In this document: positions 15,610 to 24,658 of the stretch, one piece after another | How the letters are laid out: each line of letters starts with the position of its first letter | Numbering within the stretch: the first letter of the stretch is position 1 | Assembly (NCBI GenBank): GCA_902505605.1 | Contig: CABWKN010000024.1 | Location: forward strand, 1 to 32,358 | Source of the DNA: Candidatus Guanabacterium sedimentis | GTDB lineage: Bacteria; Acidobacteriota; B3-B38; Guanabaribacteriales; B3-B38 | Reading direction: 5' to 3' | Length of the DNA: 32,358 nucleotides | Made by a program: the position numbers and the translations under genes | Notes under the pieces: generated by a model | What the model was told of the DNA's origin: nothing | Database searches by the model: none | The model's input: the letters and a program-made list of their open reading frames with translations, nothing else

Positions 15610-15708
15610 GTTAACTCCCTCCTAAGGTTTGCCAAGCCAAATTTTGTTAACAACTACACCCCCCTAAAAAACAAGCTCCCAGGCAGCAAATGACTTTCGG
15701 AAAGGATA

Positions 15709-15903
15709 CTACGCTTCCTCTTCTTTTTCCTCTGTCTTGCTGGTGCTCTCTATCTCGTCGGGCTTTCCCTTCAAAGCTTTCTTAAAGTTTTGTATCCCCT
15801 TGCCCAATCCCCTGCCGATCTCCGGGAGCCTCTTGGCACCAAAGATCAAAATGACGATGAGCACCAGAAGTAGTATCTCTGGTAACCCTAAAGAGCCAAA
15901 CAT
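15709..15903 (-). CDS. tatA: twin-arginine translocase subunit TatA
   Basis: A 64-residue protein with one N-terminal membrane helix (LPEILLLVLIVILIFGAKRL), the FGAKRLPEIGRGLGKGIQNFKKAL amphipathic helix typical of TatA, and a short acidic tail. TatA oligomers form the Tat pore with TatC and TatB. It lies 11 kb away from the tatB-like/tatC pair and has its own promoter (15994-16022), so pore subunit supply is controlled separately. AGGAGGG lies directly upstream of the ATG. Confidence 0.95.
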   Translation of the reverse strand: MFGSLGLPEILLLVLIVILIFGAKRLPEIGRGLGKGIQNFKKALKGKPDEIESTSKTEEKEEEA

Positions 15904-15993
15904 ATATCCCTCCTCTTAAAGATGGACTCCCCTTTGCGGGCTAAACCCCACAACTTCTTTTCGTCTCATATTTAACATAACCTTTATTTTGAA

Positions 15994-16022
15994 ATTTTAT
16001 CCTAAATTAAAGCTACAGTCAA
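15994..16022 (-). promoter_or_regulatory. sigma-70-type promoter of tatA
   Basis: On the minus strand TTGACT (16017-16022), a 17-base spacer and TAAAAT (15994-15999). It lies about 90 bases upstream of tatA, in the AT-rich gap after selB. Confidence 0.6.
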
Positions 16023-16086
16023 CTTAAATTATGGAAGCAACGAGCAGCTCATAATCTGCGGGCACAGGAGGTTTTCCTTTTGCGGC

Positions 16087-18024
16087 TTACTCCTTTCGGA
16101 TAATATCCCGTTCATCGCCCACCCTTCGAGTGACCTGCTCCCGGTCGAGATATTCCAGCAAAGGGATACCGTATTTCCTGGTGATTTTGAACCACTCTTT
16201 AAACTCCCCCACGGAAAATCTGGCATGGCTGGTGCCCTTCTGGCAGACGACCTTTTTAAGCTCATCGAGGGACTGGTGGTGAAAGATTAACTCTTCGGTC
16301 AACCTGACCAGAGTTCCCTCCTCTAACAGGAGGTGAAGGATTTTGCTTTTCAGGTTGGGGGTACCGGAAAGCTTCTGAGAAGCCTCCTCCCATAAGGGCG
16401 GTGTCAGACCGGCTTTTCGGTAGAAGCTTTCCATCTCCTCCTTCATCCTGTTTTCCCTGGGGGATAGGGTTATCTGATGCTCTGGAAGGTAGACTACCTC
16501 TTTCTCCGACATCACCCTCTGATCAGCCAGCAGATTATCCATCACCCACTTGAAGACGGAAAATGGAGCACGGCGGAGAAGCTTCTCCTGAAACTCCTTG
16601 TGAGGCATACCCTTTCTCAGAGGGTAGCTTTTGTGAAAGTCCTTGAGGAGTGAGATAATCGATTCCGACAACTCCTGTGCTACCTCAGCAGAAATTATCA
16701 GCAGCGGCTCCCTGGAGAGAGTGTGGATGAGCCCTTGTTTCTCTATTTCCTCAATAATGCCTTTTACCCTGTCAGGCTTCAGACCGGTCCGAGAGACAAT
16801 TTCCTTTACTCCTATCCCAGCCCCTCCCTTCTCGGTGGCGAAAACCGGTATGGACCGGCGGGGGTCAAGCTCTGTGAGGATTCTCAAAGCCCCCAGAACC
16901 TTCTCCGAATCCCTCTTTTTATGCTTGAGGGGGAGGATGTCTATTATCAGACCGCCGCCGATGGTGGTGATGGGGGAGTAGCTGCGAATGATGAATCGGT
17001 CGCCGGGAAGGGCGAAGGTCGGCTTCTCTAATCGGAGCTGAACCAGGGCTTCCTCCCCCGGAAGCAGCCTCTTTCCTTCCAGCAGATGAACCCGACACAT
17101 GATTTCTGCCGTGCCCAGATGAAACCTGACCCGGGCAAGGTGAAGAAGAGGTCTGGGGAAGGTGGGCAGCAGAGTCAATTGGGCATCAAACATGTGACCC
17201 GGGAGAAAGAGGTCTGGCAGGGTAAGGATGTCGCCTCTTTGCACCTCGAAGGTGCTTATCCCCTGGAGGTTGATGGCGGTTCTCTGCCCGGCAAAGGCCC
17301 GCTTTACCGGCTTATTAAAAACCTGCAGCCCCCGTATTCGCGCTCTCAACTTCGAAGGAAGGATTTCCACTGTTTCCTCCACACCGATCTCACCCGAGAA
17401 GAGGCTGCCGGTGACCACGGTGCCAAAGCCTCTCATTACAAATGACCTGTCCACCGGGAGACGGAAGATTCCGCTGGTATCTTTGGCTTCCACCTCTACG
17501 GCTACGCTCCGCAGCTCGGCAACCAGCTCCTCCAGCCCCTCGCCAGTTTTGGAGCTCACGGTGACAATGGGGGCATCCTCCATAAAGCTCCCTTTCAGCA
17601 GCTCGGCAACCTCCAGCCTCACCAGCTCCCTGAGTTCCTCCTCCACCAGGTCGCTCTTGGTTATGGCTACCAGACCTTTTTTCACGCGGAGGAGGCGGCA
17701 GATGTCAAAATGCTCACGCGTCTGGGGCATGACCGATTCGTTGGCGGCGACTACCAGGAGCACCAGGTCAATCCCCGCGGCACCGGCTAACATATTTTTC
17801 ACAAACCTCTCGTGTCCCGGGACATCCACAAATCCAACCCTCAAACCCTTGTCCAGCTCCAAGCTGGCGAAGCCGATATCAATAGTGATGCCCCGTTCCT
17901 TCTCCTCCTTCAGGCGGTCGGTATCCACTCCGGTGAGAGCCTTTATAAGCACGGTCTTGCCGTGGTCGATATGCCCGGCAGTGCCTACGATGATGTATTT
18001 GCCAGAAAGCTCCTCTTCAGCCAT
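16087..18024 (-). CDS. selB: selenocysteine-specific translation elongation factor SelB
   Basis: A 645-residue protein, normal for the family. The N-terminus is an EF-Tu-like GTPase: GHIDHGKT at 17-24, [23 protein letters not shown], and the guanine motif TKSD. Beta domains II-III follow, then four C-terminal winged-helix modules (about 380-645), the part that binds the SECIS hairpin. SelB delivers Sec-tRNA to UGA. The SelB-specific GFA...[14 protein letters not shown] region and the winged-helix extension separate it from ordinary EF-Tu. It starts 18 bases after the pgi stop and is probably the last gene of the deacetylase-pgi-selB run. selA, selC and selD are not in the window. Its presence supports reading the UGA at 2647 as selenocysteine. 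Confidence 0.97.
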   Translation of the reverse strand: MAEEELSGKYIIVGTAGHIDHGKTVLIKALTGVDTDRLKEEKERGITIDIGFASLELDKGLRVGFVDVPGHERFVKNMLAGAAGIDLVLLVVAANESVMPQTREHFDICRLLRVKKGLVAITKSDLVEEELRELVRLEVAELLKGSFMEDAPIVTVSSKTGEGLEELVAELRSVAVEVEAKDTSGIFRLPVDRSFVMRGFGTVVTGSLFSGEIGVEETVEILPSKLRARIRGLQVFNKPVKRAFAGQRTAINLQGISTFEVQRGDILTLPDLFLPGHMFDAQLTLLPTFPRPLLHLARVRFHLGTAEIMCRVHLLEGKRLLPGEEALVQLRLEKPTFALPGDRFIIRSYSPITTIGGGLIIDILPLKHKKRDSEKVLGALRILTELDPRRSIPVFATEKGGAGIGVKEIVSRTGLKPDRVKGIIEEIEKQGLIHTLSREPLLIISAEVAQELSESIISLLKDFHKSYPLRKGMPHKEFQEKLLRRAPFSVFKWVMDNLLADQRVMSEKEVVYLPEHQITLSPRENRMKEEMESFYRKAGLTPPLWEEASQKLSGTPNLKSKILHLLLEEGTLVRLTEELIFHHQSLDELKKVVCQKGTSHARFSVGEFKEWFKITRKYGIPLLEYLDREQVTRRVGDERDIIRKE

Positions 18025-18042
18025 GGCTGTGTTACCTGACCC

Positions 18043-19500
18043 TCAAATTATATGCCTCTTGGGAGGCATCTTCTTTTCAATCTCTTTCTGTTTCTCCCCA
18101 TACCCGCGGCGACCCAGCAGGGCATAAGCCGTGCGTTTTCCCTCCTCTACTCCAGGTTGGTCGTAGGGATTTATCTGATAAAGCTCACCCGCATAGGCTG
18201 TCTGCAGCTCAAAGAGATAGATAAGCTCCCCCAGGGTGAAGGGGCTTATTTCCGGCAGGATAAAAGTGGTATTGGGTCGGGCATTGGAGGTGAGTGATAG
18301 CTCGGTGGCTCTGCGCTCCGCCAGCAGAACCTCCTGAAGGGACTTGCCCTTGAGGTAGTCGGTCATCTCGTGAGGAGAGGGTTCCTCCTCAATGGCGAGC
18401 TGGTCGGGGAGGTGGCTTACCTCAAGAAAGGTGATGGACTTGTTATTAGGTCCCTCGCCAAAGAGCTGTAATAGAGAATGCTGGTCTGTAGTCCCTATGC
18501 TCACCAGCGGGGTCTGCCCGCAGAAGACCTCTTCGCCGTTCCGGTTCAGCCTCTTGCCCAGACTCTCCGCCCAGAGCTGCTGATACCAGCGAGCCAACCC
18601 TCGCAGCAGACTGCTGTAAGCGAAGAAGACCTGTATGCCTTTCCCCTTTCGAATATCCAGCAGGTACTGGATAACCGCGGAAAGGAAGGAAATGTTTTTC
18701 ATTGAGGGACGGCTGTGGCACAGCTCCTTCATATACTGCGCCCCTGCTAACAGCTCCATGAGGTCTATCCCGATAAGACCCGCCGGCAGGAGACCGACCG
18801 GGGAGAAGACGCTGAACCTTCCGCCGACATTGAGCGGGATGCCGAAGAGCTGATAGCCCTCCTTCTGGGCGAGCTCGAAGAGATATCCCTCTCCCAGGGT
18901 GGTGGTGACCACAATATGCCGGGAGTGCTTCTGGTAGCCGACCGCTTCAATCAGAGCTGAGCGAAAGACCAAAAAGTTAGCTAAGGTCTCCAGGGTGGCG
19001 CCCGATTTGCTGATGACATTTATCAGAGTCCTGTTGAGGTCAATGCGGTTGAGAACCGAGCTGACCAGGGAAGGGTCGACATTGTCCACCACATAGAGGG
19101 CGGGGAAGACCCCCCCGGCTGGGGGTGTACTGGGCGATGTCGCCTCCGGCTTCAGCGCCTCCTGCAGCGCAACCAGCCCCAGGGCGGAGCCGCCAATCCC
19201 CAGCACCACCAGATAATCAAACTTCCCCTTTGCTTTCAGCAGAAAGCGGCTTACCTCCTCGCGATATTCCACGGTGGAGGGGAGCTGGGTGAAGCCGATT
19301 TCCCCTTTCTCCTCTCTTTTATGGAACTCTTCGAGGATATGCTGGTTGTCCTTAGCAAACCTTTCCAGCTCCTCATAGGGCACCCCGTGCTTCTCACCCA
19401 CCATAGCAGCCAGGGAGTTGGTGTAGTCGTAGCCAACCCTCCTTCGCTCCATCCACGAGGATGAGAGAAAATCTTCTGCATCAGAGGCAGAGCCAGGCAT
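18043..19500 (-). CDS. pgi: glucose-6-phosphate isomerase
   Basis: About 485 residues. It interconverts glucose-6-phosphate and fructose-6-phosphate in glycolysis/gluconeogenesis. The SIS-fold motifs are [19 protein letters not shown] (more often SKSGTT), the family signature [17 protein letters not shown], the catalytic-Glu segment WAESLGK, the His segment [11 protein letters not shown], and the Lys segment [10 protein letters not shown] near the C-terminus. The protein is of the shorter (about 450-480 residue) bacterial type. I place the start at ATG 19500, which has AGGAGG nine bases upstream. A GTG at 19521 that overlaps the stop of the deacetylase gene is the alternative. It is tightly packed between the deacetylase gene and selB, so probably one transcript. 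Confidence 0.95.
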   Translation of the reverse strand: MPGSASDAEDFLSSSWMERRRVGYDYTNSLAAMVGEKHGVPYEELERFAKDNQHILEEFHKREEKGEIGFTQLPSTVEYREEVSRFLLKAKGKFDYLVVLGIGGSALGLVALQEALKPEATSPSTPPAGGVFPALYVVDNVDPSLVSSVLNRIDLNRTLINVISKSGATLETLANFLVFRSALIEAVGYQKHSRHIVVTTTLGEGYLFELAQKEGYQLFGIPLNVGGRFSVFSPVGLLPAGLIGIDLMELLAGAQYMKELCHSRPSMKNISFLSAVIQYLLDIRKGKGIQVFFAYSSLLRGLARWYQQLWAESLGKRLNRNGEEVFCGQTPLVSIGTTDQHSLLQLFGEGPNNKSITFLEVSHLPDQLAIEEEPSPHEMTDYLKGKSLQEVLLAERRATELSLTSNARPNTTFILPEISPFTLGELIYLFELQTAYAGELYQINPYDQPGVEEGKRTAYALLGRRGYGEKQKEIEKKMPPKRHII

Positions 19501-19517
19501 AGGGGTTTCCCTCCTTT

Positions 19518-21050
19518 TCACGGCATCTCCTGCTCGGCTAACAGAGCTGGCTTCAGGGTCCAGCTCTGCAGCTTTGCCAGTTCGACCAGCTCCGGGGCAT
19601 CAAAATTCTCAGGGAAGACCGACCAGCCCCACAGACCGGTTTCCCCTACATAGCGCGAGACCACGAAGTTGCCCCTGCTTATGGCAATACGAGCAGGTAT
19701 CTCTTCCTCTGCCAGAGCTAACTCTGTCACCCGACCGAGGGTAGCCAGGAAATCCTCAGGGGCTATATCCATCCCGCCGGCTTCTATGCGGTAAGGGAGC
19801 TGATGTGCGGCTTGAAAATAATCAACCAGCCATCGGCAGGCGTTGATAAGCTCCTCCCATAAAAGGGTGGCATCGGGAGGGGTGGTTACCGGCTTAACCG
19901 CGGGTCCAAAGTAAACCTCCATAATCTTAGCTTCTGTTGGGAGCTCTCCCTCATCGGCGTAATCTACCAGCCACGAAGCCAGCAACGAGAGGCTCTCAGC
20001 AGGGGAGAGCGAAGCACCGTTGACCACCTGGAAACTTATCCCTCCCTGAACCGCCCGGGCTAATTGGCGTATCTCCGGTAGGGTAAAGGCTTTCCCTCGG
20101 GCTGTATCCCTGTAAAGGGCGAGGAGTTCATCGGCGGTGATAAACTCTACATCCTGATGGGAGCGGATAAACTCTACATACTCGGCGAAATTGTGGAAAA
20201 TCTCCTCTATTTCCCTTTGAGGACGAAGGCGGGGGATAACCCACTGGTCGGGGTCGGTATTCTTTCCATCCCGATAGTTAAGCTTGTCCCAGGAGTCCCG
20301 GCACACAAACTCGCAGGGATGAGAGTAGGTGCTCACCACCCCGCCGCCGCTCTTCCTCAGGCGATTATATATTCGGGTGAATCGCTCCTTATCCTTCTGA
20401 AGCTCGTCTTTATCGGGCGAGGGATAAATGCGTATCAGGTTGCTTCTCATCTTATATATATGGAGCAGACCGCAATACCAGAACGGCTGATTATCCACGC
20501 CCACATGATTCCCTTCGTCCAAATAGACCCGTATTCCCCATCGGTTAAAGGCGATATAGGTCTGGGGAGCCCAGGCAGAGCCGGGCTGCCCGTAGCACGA
20601 AGGGGTAATGCCGAAGACCTCCTTTATAAGGTCAACCCCTCCGCTTTCCCGGCGCTCAAACTCCTCTCCACCCGAACTCCATCCCATCCTCTTGAGGTAC
20701 TCGGCAATGGTAGGGTGAACACTGTGGTCATAGCTGTGGTAACCGACAGAGTGCCGGGAGAGAGCGTCAATGATATCTTTCCGCCCGGCATGGAGCAGGT
20801 CATCCAGTTTCTTGCCCACAATTTTGAAGGTTGCCCTTATTCCGTAATCACTCAACAGCTCGGCGATCCGCAAGGCGGCATCGTCGCTGCGGGGCTGGAT
20901 GTAATCTTCGTAGTCGAACCACAATACCACATAGACCTTTCCATTCTGCGAGGAAATAGCAACAGGAGAAGAGGAAACCCCGATGAAGACTCCCCGGGCG
21001 AGCAATGCTACGACCACCACCGCAACTATAACAAATACTCTTCTTGCCAT
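19518..21050 (-). CDS. exported/membrane-anchored polysaccharide deacetylase (NodB family) with C-terminal repeats
   Basis: A 510-residue protein with an N-terminal hydrophobic signal/anchor (residues 5-24). A NodB-type deacetylase domain spans about 38-330. The first acidic motif is FDYED (45-49), then ATFKIVG, and the metal-binding His motif YHSYDHSVHP (H105, H109, H112). Residues 335-510 hold two similar helical units, each with a pattern (S/A)PxxxLxxL...LPxxAxI, reminiscent of pseudomurein-binding-like wall-attachment repeats. The substrate is probably a cell-surface N-acetylated glycan, but this is inferred from the family only. GGAG precedes the ATG. The promoter at 21135-21163 lies just upstream, making this the first gene of the deacetylase-pgi-selB run. 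The coupling of a surface-glycan enzyme to pgi is plausible; to selB it is unexplained. Confidence 0.85.
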   Translation of the reverse strand: MARRVFVIVAVVVVALLARGVFIGVSSSPVAISSQNGKVYVVLWFDYEDYIQPRSDDAALRIAELLSDYGIRATFKIVGKKLDDLLHAGRKDIIDALSRHSVGYHSYDHSVHPTIAEYLKRMGWSSGGEEFERRESGGVDLIKEVFGITPSCYGQPGSAWAPQTYIAFNRWGIRVYLDEGNHVGVDNQPFWYCGLLHIYKMRSNLIRIYPSPDKDELQKDKERFTRIYNRLRKSGGGVVSTYSHPCEFVCRDSWDKLNYRDGKNTDPDQWVIPRLRPQREIEEIFHNFAEYVEFIRSHQDVEFITADELLALYRDTARGKAFTLPEIRQLARAVQGGISFQVVNGASLSPAESLSLLASWLVDYADEGELPTEAKIMEVYFGPAVKPVTTPPDATLLWEELINACRWLVDYFQAAHQLPYRIEAGGMDIAPEDFLATLGRVTELALAEEEIPARIAISRGNFVVSRYVGETGLWGWSVFPENFDAPELVELAKLQSWTLKPALLAEQEMP

Positions 21051-21134
21051 TCCTCAATTCTCCTGTTCACTGAGTAGTTGGCAGTTTTTCTCCTGGAAAT
21101 CACCGTTTTCTTTTGCTGAGCAAAACTTTTCCTA

Positions 21135-21163
21135 ATAATATCTCACCCGGGGGTCGATTTCAA
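21135..21163 (-). promoter_or_regulatory. sigma-70 promoter of the deacetylase-pgi-selB operon
   Basis: On the minus strand TTGAAA (21158-21163), a 17-base spacer and TATTAT (21135-21140), about 85 bases upstream of the deacetylase ATG. Confidence 0.65.
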
Positions 21164-21202
21164 GAGTAAAGGGGAGCAGAGACCCGAAAGCCTCTTCTAT
21201 TA

Positions 21203-21230
21203 TTGACATTTGGGGTCAAGCTGATATAAT
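21203..21230 (+). promoter_or_regulatory. sigma-70 promoter of the thiolase-hbd run
   Basis: TTGACA (21203-21208) and TATAAT (21225-21230), both perfect consensus boxes, are separated by 16 bases. AGGAAGGAG and ATG 21289 follow. It is divergent from the deacetylase promoter, with the -35 boxes about 40 bases apart. Confidence 0.75.
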
Positions 21231-21288
21231 GTTTCATTAATAATAGAATGAAAGATTTAAATTGCCGTATTCATAGGAAGGAGCACTC

Positions 21289-22471
21289 ATGAGAGAGGCG
21301 GTTATTCTGAGTGCGGTACGGACTCCTGTGGGCAAATTCCTGGGGGGATTGAGCGCGGTTCCGGCTACCAAGCTGGGAGCCCAAGTGGTAAGGGAAGCGG
21401 TCAACAGAGCAGCGGTCAGCCCTGAACAGGTGGATGAGGTAATCATGGGCAATGTCGTCTCCGCAGGATTGGGACAAAACCCTGCCCGCCAGGCTGCACT
21501 CAATGGGGGGTTACCGCCATCGGTAGCGGCGCTCACCATCAATAAGGTCTGCGGCTCAGGGCTGAAGGCGGTGGTCCTTGCCGCCCAGGCAATCGCCCTG
21601 GGTGATATGGAAATAGTGATTGCCGGGGGGGATGGAGAGCATGAGCAATGCCCCTTATCTCCTCCGCAAAGCCCGCCAGGGATATCGTATGGGTGACGGT
21701 GAACTGGTGGATTCCATGATATACGATGGGTTATGGTGTGCTTTTAATGACTTTCATATGGGCTATACCGGAGAGATAATTGCCGAAAAATACGGAATCA
21801 GCAGAGAGGAGCAAGACCGCTTCGCCCTCTCAAGCCATCACAAAGCAATCGCCGCTATCGATGCGAAAAAGTTTGAGCGGGAGATACTCCCTGTTGAGAT
21901 ACCGCAGAGAAAGGCGGAGCCCATCCTGTTTACCACCGATGAAGCCCCCCGGCGGGATACCTCGCTGGAAGCCATGGCTAATCTCCGCCCTGTATTCAAA
22001 GAAGGGGGAACCGTCACCGCGGGCAACGCCCCCGGAGTGAACGACGCAGCAGCCGCGGTAGTGATAACCTCGCAGGAGAAGGCTGAAGCCCTGGGAGTGA
22101 AGCCCCTGGCTCGGATTGTGGGCTATACGGTCAGTGGAATTGAGCCAGAGCTGGTGATGATGGCACCGGTCGAAGCGGTGGAGAAGCTCTTCCAGCGAAC
22201 GGGCTGGAGCAAGGAGGAAGTGGAGCTTTTCGAATTAAACGAGGCCTTCTCCGTTCAGGCAATCGCCGTCATCAGGGAGCTGGGGCTTGATGCGGCAAAG
22301 GTAAACATCCACGGGGGAGCGGTCGCCTTAGGGCACCCCATAGGGGCTACCGGAGCCCGAATACTCATTACTCTCATCTATGCCATGGAAGAGAGAAAGG
22401 CTACCAGGGGGGTAGCTGCCCTCTGTCTCGGAGGAGGTAATGCGGTGGCCATGGCAGTGGAAAGGCTTTAA
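21289..22471 (+). pseudogene. acetyl-CoA acetyltransferase (thiolase), +1 frameshift in a G7 tract
   Basis: The two reading frames together encode a normal-length thiolase of about 394 residues that condenses or cleaves acetoacetyl-CoA. The first frame (from 21289) contains [18 protein letters not shown] and the nucleophile segment [11 protein letters not shown]. It runs out of phase at seven consecutive G bases (21625-21631). The second frame continues at once with [13 protein letters not shown] and carries NEAFS, the catalytic [10 protein letters not shown] His segment and the second catalytic Cys [10 protein letters not shown], ending at 22471. Removing one G restores the family sequence AGGMESMSN exactly. 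All catalytic residues are intact, so this is either a sequencing/assembly indel, a slippage-prone phase-variable tract or a very recent mutation. It is followed at 60 bases by hbd and has a near-perfect promoter. Confidence 0.88.
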
Positions 22472-22531
22472 ATAAATTATTTTTGAACCTTTTAGGGAAG
22501 TGCAAGCGTCTTAATATAGAGGAGGCCAAAG

Positions 22532-23380
22532 ATGGAGATAAAGAAAATTGGAGTAGTAGGAGCAGGAACCATGGGCAACGGCATAGCCCATGTTGCCGCC
22601 TTTTCAGGATATCAGGTTATTATGAGGGATGTTGCCGATGAACTTTTGCAGCGAGCTACCAAGACCATAGACAAAAACCTCCAGCGGGGAGTTGATAAGG
22701 GCAAGATTACCGAGGAGCAGAAAAAAGAGGCGCTGAGCCGCATAACCCCCACTACCGACCTCTCCCTGATGAAAGGAGCCGACTTCGTCATCGAGGCGGT
22801 GAACGAGGACCTCAACATCAAGCGTGAAGTATTTAGCCAGTTAGACAGCCTGTGCCCGCCCCAGGTGATACTGGCAAGCAACACCTCTTCCATCTCCCTA
22901 ACTAAAATAGGAGCCACCACCCATCGCCCCGACAAGGTCATCGGGATGCACTTTATGAACCCGGTGCCCATAATGAAGCTGGTAGAAATAATCCGCGGGA
23001 TGGATACCTCGGAGGAGACCTTCTCGCTCACCAAAAATCTGGCTGCCGCCATGGGAAAGACCCCGGTGGAGGTCAATGACTTCCCCGGATTCATATCCAA
23101 CCGGATATTGATACCCATGATTAACGAAGCCATATACGCACTAATGGAGGGGGTGGGCAGCGCCGAGGCTATCGATGCGGTGATGACTCTGGGGATGAAC
23201 CATCCCATGGGACCCCTCACCCTGGCAGATTTCATTGGGCTGGATGTCTGCCTGGCCATTATGGAAGTTCTCTATGAGGGCTTCGGCGACTCCAAGTATC
23301 GTCCCTGCCCCCTGTTGCGCAAGATGGTCGCTGCCGGGCATCTGGGGAGAAAGACGGGACAAGGGTTTTATAAATATTAA
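22532..23380 (+). CDS. hbd: 3-hydroxybutyryl-CoA dehydrogenase
   Basis: A 282-residue protein, the usual length of the single-domain bacterial enzyme. It reduces acetoacetyl-CoA to 3-hydroxybutyryl-CoA (or the reverse) with NAD(P). It has the N-terminal Rossmann motif [20 protein letters not shown]-like ASNTSSIS, and the catalytic His in [19 protein letters not shown], where the Glu of VEII completes the dyad. The C-terminal domain contains [18 protein letters not shown] and [24 protein letters not shown] precedes ATG 22532. Placement directly after thiolase indicates a two-step C4 acyl-CoA module for fermentation, beta-oxidation or polyhydroxybutyrate-type metabolism. Confidence 0.97.
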   Translation: MEIKKIGVVGAGTMGNGIAHVAAFSGYQVIMRDVADELLQRATKTIDKNLQRGVDKGKITEEQKKEALSRITPTTDLSLMKGADFVIEAVNEDLNIKREVFSQLDSLCPPQVILASNTSSISLTKIGATTHRPDKVIGMHFMNPVPIMKLVEIIRGMDTSEETFSLTKNLAAAMGKTPVEVNDFPGFISNRILIPMINEAIYALMEGVGSAEAIDAVMTLGMNHPMGPLTLADFIGLDVCLAIMEVLYEGFGDSKYRPCPLLRKMVAAGHLGRKTGQGFYKY

Positions 23381-23465
23381 TTCCCATATAAGAGGTGGGG
23401 GTCCATCCTCAGCGGGGTGGTCAATTTCACTAATAGGAGTTCAGGCGGTCTGCCGGCACGGGGCG

Positions 23466-24644
23466 ATGGTTCTCTTCATAAAACGGATTTGTGTATTCCT
23501 ACTCCTTCTTACCCTTCTGCCCGCATTGTTGATTGGACAGGAAAATGATTTTCAGCGTATAGAAGAAGAGAAGAAAAAGCTGGAGGAACTGAGAAAAAGA
23601 ATTAGAGAGATCAAGACAAAGATAAGCCGTTATGAGCGGGAGGAGAAGGGGATTCTCAAGGAGCTGGAGGAGATGGACCTCCAGCTCAAGCTGAAGAATT
23701 TAGAAGTCCAGGAGCTCACTTCTGAGCAGCAGATTAAGGAAAAAGAGATTGAAAAAACCACCCACAGGATAGAGGCTCTGGAGAAAGAAATTGACTCCCT
23801 GAGAGCCTATATTTCGCAGATGTTAGTAAACTTATATAAATTGGGAAGATTAAGCTACCTGAGGGTCCTGCTCACCCTCCAGTCTTCAGCCGACTTTCTC
23901 AGGGGGTACAAATATATCGCCATCCTCTCGGAGAGGGACCGGCAGAAGCTCCACCAGTTCAAAATGAATGTTCTCGAGCTACAGAATAGCCGCCATAAGC
24001 TGGAGGAGGACACTCTCCGGGTAAAGGAACTAAAAAAGGCGGCAGAAAACAAGCGAGCGGAGATAAAAGCTACCAGGAGGAGAAAGGAGCAGCTTTTGAC
24101 TAACATCCGTCAGCAAAGGGAGCTGGAATTAGCCACCCTGAAAGAACTTCAGGAATCCTCCGTCAGGCTGGAGCGTCTCATTACGGAGCTGGTCCGAGAG
24201 AGAGGAGGGGCGCTCTCCCCGGGAGCAGGGTTAAGCCTCAACCTTCTCAGAGGGCGGCTTGACTGGCCGGTGGCCAGTGAAGTAACGGTGCCCTTTGGCT
24301 CCATTAAGCATCCCCGATTCCATACCTACACCCCCCATAACGGGGTAGATTTTGCTGCCCCGGAGGGCGTGCCCGTCACCGCAATTTACGATGGAGTGGT
24401 GATCTATGCCGACTGGTTCCGTGGCTACGGTAACCTGTTAATCATTGACCATGGATATAGATACTGGTCGCTTTACGCTCATCTCTCACAGTTTACCGTC
24501 AAAGTCAGGGAATGGGTAAGGAAGGGCGATGTGATAGGAATGGTGGGCGAGACAGGCTCGCTGAAGGGTCCTTACCTATACTTTGAACTAAGACATAAAG
24601 GAAAGCCTCTTGACCCCTTAAAATGGCTGAAAAATAAGCCTTAA
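23466..24644 (+). CDS. EnvC-like murein hydrolase activator (degenerate LytM/M23)
   Basis: About 392 residues with a signal peptide (residues 1-23), a long charged coiled coil (about 27-245) and a C-terminal LytM domain (about 265-392). The first zinc-site motif HNGVDF (H291, D295) is present, and SLYAHLS (H339) remains. The usual HxH near the end is YLY (Y370, Y372) in GPYLYFELRHKGKPLDP. E. coli EnvC has an equivalent degenerate LYFE site and works as an activator of periplasmic amidases rather than as a peptidase; the same role is inferred here. I start at ATG 23466, directly before the signal peptide. The longer frame overlapping hbd is not convincing. It is followed after 14 bases by the S41 gene. 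Confidence 0.88.
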   Translation: MVLFIKRICVFLLLLTLLPALLIGQENDFQRIEEEKKKLEELRKRIREIKTKISRYEREEKGILKELEEMDLQLKLKNLEVQELTSEQQIKEKEIEKTTHRIEALEKEIDSLRAYISQMLVNLYKLGRLSYLRVLLTLQSSADFLRGYKYIAILSERDRQKLHQFKMNVLELQNSRHKLEEDTLRVKELKKAAENKRAEIKATRRRKEQLLTNIRQQRELELATLKELQESSVRLERLITELVRERGGALSPGAGLSLNLLRGRLDWPVASEVTVPFGSIKHPRFHTYTPHNGVDFAAPEGVPVTAIYDGVVIYADWFRGYGNLLIIDHGYRYWSLYAHLSQFTVKVREWVRKGDVIGMVGETGSLKGPYLYFELRHKGKPLDPLKWLKNKP

Positions 24645-24658
24645 TCCTGGAGAAAAAC

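Noticed and set aside
23235-23465. An N-terminal extension of the EnvC-like protein overlapping hbd
   Set aside because: The extra 77 residues are out-of-frame hbd sequence followed by non-coding-like sequence, while a normal signal peptide starts at ATG 23466.
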